In this document: positions 1 through 5,973 of the stretch, piece after piece
Numbering within the stretch: the first letter of the stretch is position 1
Layout: each line of letters begins with the position of its first letter
Assembly: GCA_002779045.1 (NCBI GenBank)
Contig: PEXO01000057.1
Location: 1-11,308 of the forward strand
Direction: 5' to 3'
Source: Elusimicrobia bacterium CG08_land_8_20_14_0_20_59_10
GTDB taxonomy: Bacteria > Elusimicrobiota > Elusimicrobia > Elusimicrobiales > UBA9959
Length of the DNA: 11,308 bases
Program-made: the position numbers and the translations under genes
The notes under the pieces: model-generated
What the model was told of the DNA's origin: nothing
The model's database searches: none
The model's input: only the letters and a program-made list of their open reading frames with translations

Positions 1-34
1 TAGAAATTTCCTTTTTTCTCTCGTCGGTAATCAT
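1..34 (-). CDS. Possible start of a truncated downstream gene
   Basis: An ATG at 34-32 opens a frame reading MITDERKKEIS before the window ends. An AAAAGG-like ribosome site lies about 8 bases upstream. The position after etfB on the same strand is where an ETF alpha gene (etfA) would be expected, since alpha and beta subunits are usually adjacent. Eleven residues are too few to recognise a family, so etfA is only a contextual guess. A continuous open frame on the same strand also runs upstream of this ATG, so the true start could lie further in. Confidence 0.3.
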   Translation of the reverse strand, partial: MITDERKKEIS

Positions 35-219
35 ACTGTCGCCTTTTTCCAAAGCTTCACAGCCAACTGCGTAAAATCCAGGACCGCCACTTTTACCGCC
101 AGCCACGCCCAGGGGGATGATTACCTCCTTTGCGGCGTCCGGCAGCCGTCCGCCTCCCGCTCCGCTTGCGCTCCGCGTACAGCGCGGTATACTGCATCCT
201 ATGCTCGCGGCGTCGCCCT

Positions 220-245
220 TTGCCCGCCGCTGGCGCGGCTGGCAA
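220..245. repeat. Inverted repeat / hairpin
   Basis: TTGCC-C-GCCGC, a TGGC loop, then GCGGC-T-GGCAA: an 11-position stem with a single mismatch and a 4-base loop. It lies in the non-coding spacer downstream of etfB. No T-run follows on either strand, so it is not a classical terminator. A repetitive extragenic palindrome is the more natural reading. Confidence 0.6.
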
Positions 246-290
246 GCGCTCCGCTCGCTCGCTCCTGCGCTGTTGAAGCTCGCCCGGCTC

Positions 291-322
291 GCGGGGAGGG
301 TAACCTCCTGTGCGCGCCCCGC
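291..322. repeat. Nested inverted repeat
   Basis: GCGGGG (291-296) pairs with CCCCGC (317-322). Alternatively the inner GGAGG (295-299) pairs with CCTCC (304-308) around a GTAA loop. The two foldings share bases and so exclude each other. On the minus strand the inner arm is an AGGAGG ribosome-site-like motif with no start codon at a suitable distance. Confidence 0.45.
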
Positions 323-424
323 CAAAGCGCACTTATCAAATTCCACGCTCACGCTCTTAAAAAAACCCCCGCAAACTCCCACACACGGCAACGTTCACTG
401 TCTCGTCTCGTGCACAGGCTTGCG

Positions 425-1216
425 CTACTCCCCGATAAAGTGCTCCTTGCGCATTATCTTCAATATACGCTCCGCGGCGGCCGGCCCGGAACCGGAGAAC
501 ATTTCCGCCTTTTCCCTCTGCGCCGGCGGGTATATCCGGTTCACCTGCGTGGGCGAGCCCTTGAGGCCCAGGTACTGCGCCTCGGCGCCTATATCCTCGG
601 CGTTCCACACGTGATAGGGCTTGGCCAGCGAACCGTGCACCGCCAGGAAAGACGGGTATCCTGGCGTGTACTCATTGTGCATGATCATCGTTAGCAGCAC
701 CGGCGCCCGGCATTCCATTATCTCGTGGCCGCCGTCTATCTGTTTGCGCGCTATTATCCTGCGGCCGTCCACTTCTACGGTCTCGCAGAAAGTGATCTGC
801 GCCATGCCCAGGTGCTGGGCTATGGCCGGGCCGGTCTGGGCCGTATCGCCGTCTATGGCCTGCATACCGCAGAATATCATATCGGTCTTGCCGATCTTCT
901 TTACGGCCCTCGATAGGGCATAAGAGGTGGCCCAGGTATCCGAGCCGGCGAAGGCCATGTCGGAAAGCAGGACCCCCTCGTCGGCGCCAAGCGCCAGGCC
1001 CAGCTGCACCACGCTGCGCGCCTGCGGCGGGCCCATGGAAACGACCGTGACCCTGAAATCGTGCTTTTTCTTCAGCTCAAGAGCGGTCTGCAGGGCGAAA
1101 TGATCGTACGGGTTGATGATGCTCGGCACCCCGGTCCTTATCAGCGTCCCGGTTTCCGGGTTTATCTTCACCTCGGTGGTATCCGGCACCTGCTTTACGC
1201 ATACTACGATATTCAT
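425..1216 (-). CDS. etfB: Electron transfer flavoprotein subunit beta
   Basis: 263 residues, full length for the family. EtfB pairs with EtfA to form a soluble FAD/AMP (or two-FAD) carrier that takes electrons from acyl-CoA dehydrogenases. Seen: the N-terminal signature MNIVVCVKQVPDT, the NPYDHFALQTALELK segment near residue 35, MGPPQA near 61, SDxAFAGSDTWATSYAL near 85-101, and the nucleotide-loop motif AIDGDTAQTGP at 120-130. The C-terminal NAEDIGAE...GLKGSPTQV at about 205-224 is the arm that contacts EtfA. The wording of these motifs resembles the group that includes electron-bifurcating ETFs, but bifurcation cannot be read from the beta subunit alone. The ATG at 1216 has AAGGAG seven bases upstream. 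It follows the dehydrogenase gene by 94 bp, its likely electron donor. No etfA is visible inside the window. Confidence 0.95.
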   Translation of the reverse strand: MNIVVCVKQVPDTTEVKINPETGTLIRTGVPSIINPYDHFALQTALELKKKHDFRVTVVSMGPPQARSVVQLGLALGADEGVLLSDMAFAGSDTWATSYALSRAVKKIGKTDMIFCGMQAIDGDTAQTGPAIAQHLGMAQITFCETVEVDGRRIIARKQIDGGHEIMECRAPVLLTMIMHNEYTPGYPSFLAVHGSLAKPYHVWNAEDIGAEAQYLGLKGSPTQVNRIYPPAQREKAEMFSGSGPAAAERILKIMRKEHFIGE

Positions 1217-1242
1217 GTGTCGCTCCTTAAAAACTGTCGAAG

Positions 1243-1303
1243 GCCGGGAGTCGGGCGTTTTTGAGTTTTGAAGTCTTTCGACTCACGACTCATTACTCCC
1301 GGC
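1243..1303. repeat. Intergenic inverted repeat with inner 7-bp array
   Basis: Perfect 9-bp arms GCCGGGAGT (1243-1251) and ACTCCCGGC (1295-1303) enclose 43 bases in the gap between the dehydrogenase gene and etfB. Inside the right half, 1278-1298 is three 7-bp units of form NNNACTC (TCGACTC, ACGACTC, ATTACTC). On the minus strand AGTC-GAAA-GACT can form a small GNRA-capped hairpin. There is no T-run after the arms in the reading direction, so a REP-like or RNA-processing element fits better than a terminator. Confidence 0.6.
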
Positions 1304-1310
1304 TCCGTAC

Positions 1311-2951
1311 TTACTTCGCCTTGAACGTCTGCTTGAGCCCGGCAGCCACCAGGTCCATATCCGCCAGCAGGCCCTTCTGCTCGGCCTGCACCGCCTCGAT
1401 ATTGACCGCGTCGGCCAGCGTCCCGGCCGTATCCGAGGCGCCCAGCACCAGGGCAAGACCCTCCATGGACACGGTCAGCGCGGCTTCGCGGGCGAATATC
1501 CTCGACATAGCCTGCAGCGTCTGCCTGTCGAAACGCACCGTTTCGGAGTATTTCTGCGCGGCCGAGGCCGCGGCGAACACGGCGGCGGTCTCCGCGGCGG
1601 TGATCAGGGTCCCCAGCTTGAAAGTCACATGCTGATGCCGGGTCAGCTTCCGCACACGGCATTCCTCCATCACGGCGGCCAGCGCCCTTAGGGCCAGCAC
1701 GGCGGCATGCGCCCCGGCGCCCGGTTCACGGGCGTGGACCTGGTCCAGCTTGTCGGCCATATCCAGGTAATAGCGGCCGCGTGTCTTTAAATGCTCCTGC
1801 CAGCGGCCGCGGTAGATCGTCATCTGCAGCACCTCGCTGGTGCCCTCGTAAATGCAGGTTATTTTTATGTCCCGCTTTATTTTTTCCACGGGGAAATCCC
1901 TGGTGTAGCCGTAGCCGCCCAGCGCCTGTATGGCATCGTCGGCCGCCTTGTTCCCCCACTCGGAAGCCCCGTACTTGGCAATAGCGCCTTCAGTCTGAAG
2001 TCCGTGCTCGCCGCAGTCCAGCCGGTTGGCCACATCCTCGATATAAGCGCGGGCCCCTTCCAGCCGCACGTAGTTGGGGACGATCAGCTTATGCGTATAG
2101 CCCTGCTTGTCGGAAAGCGGGCCGCCGGCCTGTATGCGCTGCTGACTGTAACGTATGGCCTGCTCCATGGCCTCCAGGCCGGCGCCCAGGCCGAAAGCGG
2201 CCACCATCACGCGCGTGTAGCCGAATACCGCCTGCGCCTGCAGCAGACCTTTGCCTTCTTCCATGCCGATGAGGTTCTCGGCCGGCACGTAGACATTGTC
2301 GAGCGAGAGACCGGCGGTGTTGGACAGGCGAATACCATGCTTGTCCTCGTGCTTATTGGGCGAAAAACCTTCCATGCTGCGCTCGACCAGGAACCAGGAC
2401 GGGCCGCCAGGGGCCATCGCGAGCACCGTGTAGAGGTCCGCCACTCCGCCATTGGAGATCCACTGCTTGTTGCCGGTAATGTTATAGCCGGCCACCACAG
2501 CGTTCTTCACCACCGGCTCGGCGCGGGTCCGCAGGTTCAGCAGGTCGCTGCCTGCGTCGGGCTCGGTGGCGGCATAGGCCACCAGCAGGTTTTGGGAAGC
2601 TATGCGGCGCAGCCATTTTTCCTTCTGTTCCTCTGTTCCGCCCTGGTTAAGCGGGTCGGTGCCGAGGAAAGTGGCGAAGACGCCGGTGGCGATTCCGAGG
2701 TCGATGCGGGCCAGGTACTCGCAGACGCGGTAGATATCGAAAGTGCCGCCGGAAACGCCGCCGTATTCGGTCGGTATCATCAGCAGGTGTACGCCAAGCA
2801 CGTCGTGCTTGTACATCTCCCTCAATATTTCCTCCGGGAATTCGTTCTTCTCATCCAGCCCGCGTATCAGGTTATAAGGCAGGCGTCGCTTCGCGTATTC
2901 CCTGAGGCTGTCCAGCATCAGGTTCCTGGAGATGGTATCGAGACTTGCCAT
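1311..2951 (-). CDS. Acyl-CoA dehydrogenase with C-terminal extension
   Basis: 546 residues. FAD-dependent alpha,beta-dehydrogenation of an acyl-CoA thioester, with electrons passed to ETF. Seen: helical N-domain (about 1-120), the beta-domain motif YAATEPDAGSDL at 126-137, KQWISNGG at 162-169, then the C-terminal helical domain with GGYGYTRDFPVEKIKRDIKI at 345-364 and IYEGTSEV at 367-374, where E369 matches the catalytic base of medium-chain-type enzymes. The usual RxxFG before the second helical domain reads RIQAGGPLS here (272-280). Residues from about 385 on form an alanine-rich helical extension of about 160 residues that ordinary 380-residue members lack. Start chosen at 2951 because AAGGAGT lies seven bases upstream. 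An in-frame start 14 codons earlier has no such site. Lies between ftcD and etfB. Substrate cannot be assigned. Confidence 0.94.
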   Translation of the reverse strand: MASLDTISRNLMLDSLREYAKRRLPYNLIRGLDEKNEFPEEILREMYKHDVLGVHLLMIPTEYGGVSGGTFDIYRVCEYLARIDLGIATGVFATFLGTDPLNQGGTEEQKEKWLRRIASQNLLVAYAATEPDAGSDLLNLRTRAEPVVKNAVVAGYNITGNKQWISNGGVADLYTVLAMAPGGPSWFLVERSMEGFSPNKHEDKHGIRLSNTAGLSLDNVYVPAENLIGMEEGKGLLQAQAVFGYTRVMVAAFGLGAGLEAMEQAIRYSQQRIQAGGPLSDKQGYTHKLIVPNYVRLEGARAYIEDVANRLDCGEHGLQTEGAIAKYGASEWGNKAADDAIQALGGYGYTRDFPVEKIKRDIKITCIYEGTSEVLQMTIYRGRWQEHLKTRGRYYLDMADKLDQVHAREPGAGAHAAVLALRALAAVMEECRVRKLTRHQHVTFKLGTLITAAETAAVFAAASAAQKYSETVRFDRQTLQAMSRIFAREAALTVSMEGLALVLGASDTAGTLADAVNIEAVQAEQKGLLADMDLVAAGLKQTFKAK

Positions 2952-2969
2952 TAATGACTCCTTGAAGAA

Positions 2970-2999
2970 AATTCCCGGCAACCGGCAGTTCAATTCCCC
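2970..2999. repeat. Short repeats in the ftcD-dehydrogenase gap
   Basis: The 54-bp gap contains a 7-bp direct repeat CCGGCAA/CCGGCAG (2975-2988). It is flanked by two copies of AATTCCC spaced 22 bp apart (2970-2976 and 2992-2998). It is too short to judge alone, but it resembles the other short-period intergenic arrays at 1278-1298 and 4669-4724. Confidence 0.35.
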
Positions 3000-3005
3000 G
3001 TCCCC

Positions 3006-4496
3006 CTACACTTTCGCGGCGACGCCGGAAGCGGCATACTCTTTCGCTTCCGCTGTAAGTTTTTCCGCCGCGGCCCTGTCCTCCAGGGATTCGGCGTTGA
3101 TATAGACGTTCTCCACGGCGCAGCGTATGGCGGTTTCCAGCTGGTAAGCCGCGCTCCTGAAATCGGACTGTACCCGCGCGGCCACGTACGCTTCGCAGAC
3201 CTTGAGCCCCACCAGGGCTTCCGAAGCCAGGCGGGCGGTCTTAAGCGGCACCTCGGCCGCGTATTTCAGCGCAGCCTGCATTTTAGCCTTGCGCTCAGGG
3301 TCGTCCTTGGGCAGCTTCATGACCGCCATGAATACCCCGAAAGAGGCGGAATCCTCGCTGACGCAGTTCTGCAGCTGCGCTTTATGTTCGCCCAGGCGCT
3401 CGAGCAGCGTATTGAGGGCCGGCTTTTTGGCCTCCTCGAGTTTCTTTCCCCTGAGTGTTATCCCTATGGCCATGGCCCCCAGGGCGCAGCCCATGGCGCC
3501 GCTTATAGCCGCGGCCGAGCCGCCGCCCGGGGTGGGGTCGGTGTTGGCCAGCGCGTCCACAAAAAGATTGGCCCCGGCCTGCCAGGAACTCAGCAGTTTG
3601 AGCAGCTTTGTTTCCAGCACCTGGGTTTCCTTGTTAAAATCCTTGACCTGAAGCGCCTCTACGGCATAATCCGTAATGGCGTCCTGGGTGGTGAGGCCTA
3701 TCAGTTCGGTGCCGGTCACGGCGATGTCCTTCGGGCCCAGCTCCTTCGCCAGTTCATCCATTACGCGCTTTATGGACGTGGTCCGGTAATCGGTGAGCAC
3801 GGTGGACAGCTGCACCTGTCCCTTTGATTCCAGGAAGATCTCCTTGGCGCGCAGCGCGGGCAGACCGCCGCCGGAAGTGCGTATTTTCTTAGCCAGTATT
3901 TTGACAAAGGCCATGTCGGTGGTGGCCAGGTTCACATTGAAATTTACTATCTGGTTGCGGGCGCCCACGGCCATGGCGCCGGCGGTGGGGTGAATATGGT
4001 TCGGCCCGAAATCAGGCACGCGGTCCGGGTTCTTGCCTATATCCTCGCGCAGCCCCTCGAACTGGCCTTTCCTGACCTTGGCCAGGTCGCGGCGGTTCTC
4101 ATTGCGGGCGGCCCTGTCGTAAAGGTAAACGGGGATATTCAGCTCTCTGCCTATGCGCTCACCGGTAACTTCGGCCAGCTTCATGCAGTCCTCTATGGTG
4201 CTGTCCATTATGGGGATGAAAGGGGCCACATCGGTGGCGCCCATGCGGGGATGCTCGCCTTTGTGATGGTTCAGGTCTATGAGGGAGGCGGCTTTTTTGG
4301 TGACCGCGAACATGGCTTCGGAGGCGGTCTCGATGGGAGCTATAAAGGTCAGAACGGTGCGGTTATGGTCCGCGTCCTTTTCCACGTCCAGGACCAGCAC
4401 ACCTGGCACGGCCCTGGCGGCGTCCACGATCTTGTTTATCTTGTCCAGATCCCGGCCTTCGCTGAAATTGGGCACGCATTCCACGAATTTACCCAT
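3006..4496 (-). CDS. ftcD: Bifunctional glutamate formiminotransferase / formiminotetrahydrofolate cyclodeaminase
   Basis: 496 residues. The N-terminal enzyme moves the formimino group of formiminoglutamate to tetrahydrofolate. The C-terminal enzyme deaminates it to 5,10-methenyl-THF plus ammonia. Transferase domain about 1-295: start MGKFVECVPNFSEGRD, then HHKGEHPRMGATDVAPFIP, where H82 falls at the number of the catalytic histidine of the pig enzyme, and GPNHIHPTAGAMAVGARN around 164-181 in the folate-binding region. Cyclodeaminase domain about 300-496: DPTPGGGSAAAISGAMGCAL at 320-339, followed by an all-helical bundle. The ATG at 4496 has GGAGG four bases upstream. The frame extends 29 codons further but only into non-coding intergenic sequence. 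First gene of the minus-strand cluster. No histidine-utilisation genes are visible, so the formimino donor could come from histidine or from purine fermentation. Confidence 0.95.
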   Translation of the reverse strand: MGKFVECVPNFSEGRDLDKINKIVDAARAVPGVLVLDVEKDADHNRTVLTFIAPIETASEAMFAVTKKAASLIDLNHHKGEHPRMGATDVAPFIPIMDSTIEDCMKLAEVTGERIGRELNIPVYLYDRAARNENRRDLAKVRKGQFEGLREDIGKNPDRVPDFGPNHIHPTAGAMAVGARNQIVNFNVNLATTDMAFVKILAKKIRTSGGGLPALRAKEIFLESKGQVQLSTVLTDYRTTSIKRVMDELAKELGPKDIAVTGTELIGLTTQDAITDYAVEALQVKDFNKETQVLETKLLKLLSSWQAGANLFVDALANTDPTPGGGSAAAISGAMGCALGAMAIGITLRGKKLEEAKKPALNTLLERLGEHKAQLQNCVSEDSASFGVFMAVMKLPKDDPERKAKMQAALKYAAEVPLKTARLASEALVGLKVCEAYVAARVQSDFRSAAYQLETAIRCAVENVYINAESLEDRAAAEKLTAEAKEYAASGVAAKV

Positions 4497-4553
4497 AAAT
4501 CCTCCGGAACGGGCCGGCTTAAGCGCCAAGGCCCCGCTTATAATTACAGAACA

Positions 4554-4583
4554 ATGATACTTAATAAGGCGGCGGCGGGGCAA
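4554..4583 (-). promoter_or_regulatory. Weak candidate sigma-70 promoter for ftcD
   Basis: On the minus strand TTGCCC (4583-4578) and TATCAT (4559-4554) are separated by 18 bp, matching the consensus at 4 of 6 and 5 of 6 positions. They lie 58 bases before the ftcD start. The 11-bp tandem repeat is directly upstream of the -35 box. Pattern match only. Confidence 0.3.
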
Positions 4584-4587
4584 TATT

Positions 4588-4616
4588 CTCCGACTAACCT
4601 CCGACTAACCCTCCGA
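4588..4616. repeat. 11-bp tandem repeat upstream of ftcD
   Basis: CTCCGACTAAC occurs twice head to tail (4588-4598 and 4599-4609), followed by a partial third copy CCTCCGA. The period is about one helical turn, placing each copy on the same DNA face. It sits just upstream of the candidate ftcD promoter, a place where an activator could bind. Confidence 0.6.
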
Positions 4617-4668
4617 AAAACCGGCCGGTAAAGCTTCTGTATGGCGCGTGACAATCAGGTGTTTGGTT

Positions 4669-4724
4669 TTTCCCGGTTGCCTGATGGCCTATTTACCAAG
4701 TTGCCCGGTTCCCTAATTGCCAGC
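4669..4724. repeat. Degenerate tandem array, exact 8-bp period
   Basis: Seven successive 8-base units of form TTNCCNNN begin at 4669, 4677, 4685, 4693, 4701, 4709 and 4717. Their first five bases read TTTCC, TTGCC, TGGCC, TTACC, TTGCC, TTCCC and TTGCC. The last three bases of each unit vary freely (CGG, TGA, TAT, AAG, CGG, TAA, AGC). The phase never slips over 56 bases. No coding frame explains it, because the period is not a multiple of three. Confidence 0.7.
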
Positions 4725-4831
4725 CGTGCCGGCTTTCGGAAAAAGAACCGCAACATGGCTGTAACAAAAGTCAAACACCAAATCTAGTACAATATGCTAT
4801 TATATTACCGGGTTAGAAGGGACGACGCGCT

Positions 4832-5281
4832 ATGAAAAAGATATTGCTGGTGGAAGACGATCCCTCCGTAATGGTGATGTTGAAGGACTGCCTGGAATCG
4901 CAGGGTTATATGATAATCCCCGCGGAAAACGGCAGGACCGCCCTCAACTGGGTGAAAGAAAGCAGCATGGACCTGGCCATAATAGACCCGGGACTGCCCG
5001 ACATGAACGGGATGCAAGTCTGCAAAGCGATAAAAGAAACCCCCCGCACCCGCGTGACCCCGGTAATAATACTTACCGGGAACAACTCCAATGAAGCCAG
5101 GATAGAAAGCCGGCTTTTCGCCAATGCCGATCTTTTCCTGAACAAACCCATAGCCATCGGCGACCTCAGGACGGCCGTCAAGAAAGTGCTCGAAGAATCG
5201 GAAAGGGAAAAGAGGCTTTTAAGAACTTCCATCAAGTTCCGTCTGGACGGACGGTTATCCAAGCCGGGTCAGCAGGGCTGA
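4832..5281 (+). CDS. Stand-alone CheY-like response regulator receiver protein
   Basis: 149 residues. A single receiver domain (about 1-122) takes a phosphoryl group from a histidine kinase or phosphotransfer protein. No DNA-binding or enzymatic output domain follows. Seen: acidic pocket E8-D9-D10 in LLVEDDPS, phospho-acceptor D52 in IIDPGLPDMNG, T82 in ILTGNN and the conserved K105-P106 in LNKPI. A basic tail of about 27 residues follows. Start ATG at 4832 with AAGGGA about ten bases upstream, a loose fit. The last 27 bases overlap the end of rsmE on the other strand. No kinase gene lies nearby, so the partner is unknown; such proteins can act in phosphorelays or by protein-protein contact. 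Confidence 0.9.
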   Translation: MKKILLVEDDPSVMVMLKDCLESQGYMIIPAENGRTALNWVKESSMDLAIIDPGLPDMNGMQVCKAIKETPRTRVTPVIILTGNNSNEARIESRLFANADLFLNKPIAIGDLRTAVKKVLEESEREKRLLRTSIKFRLDGRLSKPGQQG

Positions 5282-5966
5282 AACCGCCGCAAGGCAGGCC
5301 GTCCCGGTCCTCAGCGTGTAGTGGCCGAGGCTCATGGACATAGCCCCCTTTGAACGCGCAAATTCCATCTCCCCCCTGGTAAAACCGCCCTCGGGCCCCA
5401 CAAAGAGCTTTATCCCCGTTTTCCCGGCCAGCGCTTTGGCCGTCTCGTCCGGCGCCGCCCCGTCCGCGCAGGCGAACACGCACGGGCCGCCGGAAACAAG
5501 GATATCGTCAAGCTTTTCCGGTTTTAAGTATTGCCGGCAGGCACCCGCGGCCGCACTGCTTGCAGGCGGCCGTGGTTATCTGTTTGAACCTGGGCAGCCG
5601 GCGTTCCCAGGCGCTGAACAGATCGAACTGCACGCGCGAGCTCCAGACCGGCTGGAACGACTCCACCCCCGCCTCGGTACAGTGCTCAAGAATACTTTCG
5701 AAGGCAGGCCGCGCGGCCGCACCGAAACATAAAGCCAGCTTTGTGCGGTATTCCGGGTCCGGGAGCTTTTCCTGCAGCAGGCCGGTAACGCAAGACGGCT
5801 CCGCCGCCTTTATGACGCACCGGTAGCGGTTGCCGCGCCCGTCGAAGATCTCTATCTCGTCCCCGGCGCGCGCGCGGGCGGCTTTCACTATATGCGCCGC
5901 CTCGTCGGCCCCGGAAAAGAACTCCCCGTTGCGTATATTCTCCGGCGGTATGAAATATTGCGGCAT
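5255..5966 (-). CDS. rsmE: 16S rRNA (uracil1498-N3)-methyltransferase, frameshifted
   Basis: RsmE methylates U1498 of 16S rRNA using S-adenosylmethionine and belongs to the SPOUT trefoil-knot family. The N-terminal part (from ATG 5966, MPQYFIPPENIRNGEFF, through TTAACKQCGRGCLPAIL) is in one frame and would stop at a TGA near 5510. The C-terminal part, with the SAM-knot motifs LFVGPEGGFTRGE (about 187-199) and SLGHYTLRTGTA (about 212-223), is in another. Dropping one A from the AAAA run (complement of 5522-5525) restores a continuous protein of 236 residues, the normal family length. AGGA six bases before the ATG overlaps the dnaJ stop codon; the gene starts seven bases after it and is probably co-transcribed. 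Assembly error, recent pseudogene or, less likely, recoding. Confidence 0.85.
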
Positions 5967-5973
5967 AGGGTTC

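Larger units (their letters stand above)
35..424. other. Gene-poor, GC-rich, inverted-repeat-dense spacer after etfB
   Basis: About 390 bases separate etfB from the next possible start, far more than the other gaps on this strand. I see no convincing protein: the open frames are rich in Arg, Gly and Pro and match no family I know. The stretch holds several hairpins (173-187, 220-245, 291-322) and repeated GCGCTCCGC words (168-176, 246-254). Two Shine-Dalgarno-like motifs appear on the minus strand (complement of 123-129 and of 303-309) in similar surroundings. It may be a repetitive extragenic element, an inserted remnant or a decayed gene. Confidence 0.5.
4497..4831. other. Divergent intergenic region between ftcD and the receiver gene
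   Basis: 335 bases with no convincing gene. It holds a weak candidate ftcD promoter (4554-4583), an 11-bp tandem repeat (4588-4616), a 10-bp palindrome ACCGGCCGGT (4620-4629), a 56-bp array of 8-bp period (4669-4724), a small AGCCG-TGC-CGGCT hairpin (4722-4734) and an AT-rich stretch (4780-4806) where the promoter of the plus-strand receiver gene probably lies. TACAAT (4788-4793) and TATTAT (4798-4803) are possible -10 boxes there, but neither has a good -35 partner. Confidence 0.6.

Noticed and set aside
356..376. T7 run after G5 on the minus strand as an etfB terminator
   Set aside because: No complementary C-rich arm lies close upstream, so no stable stem forms before the T-run.
93..614. 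Open frames on both strands in the spacer downstream of etfB
   Set aside because: Arg/Gly/Pro-rich translations with no recognisable motif. They overlap hairpin repeats and the 3' end of etfB.
1791..2954. 387-codon open frame on the plus strand
   Set aside because: Lies entirely antisense to the well-recognised acyl-CoA dehydrogenase. High-GC codon bias keeps the opposite frame open. Its translation resembles no family.
4497..4583. 29-codon N-terminal extension of ftcD
   Set aside because: The family begins at MGKFVECVPNFSEG, preceded by a good GGAGG site. The extension runs through promoter-like sequence.
4722..4734. AGCCG-TGC-CGGCT hairpin as a terminator
   Set aside because: Five-base stem with no T-run after it on either strand, and no gene ends nearby.
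5510..5530. Programmed frameshifting in rsmE
   Set aside because: The shift needed is +1, and the site (CTT AAA ACC) is not a known slippery heptamer or +1 recoding signal. RsmE is not known to use recoding. A base error or pseudogene is simpler.
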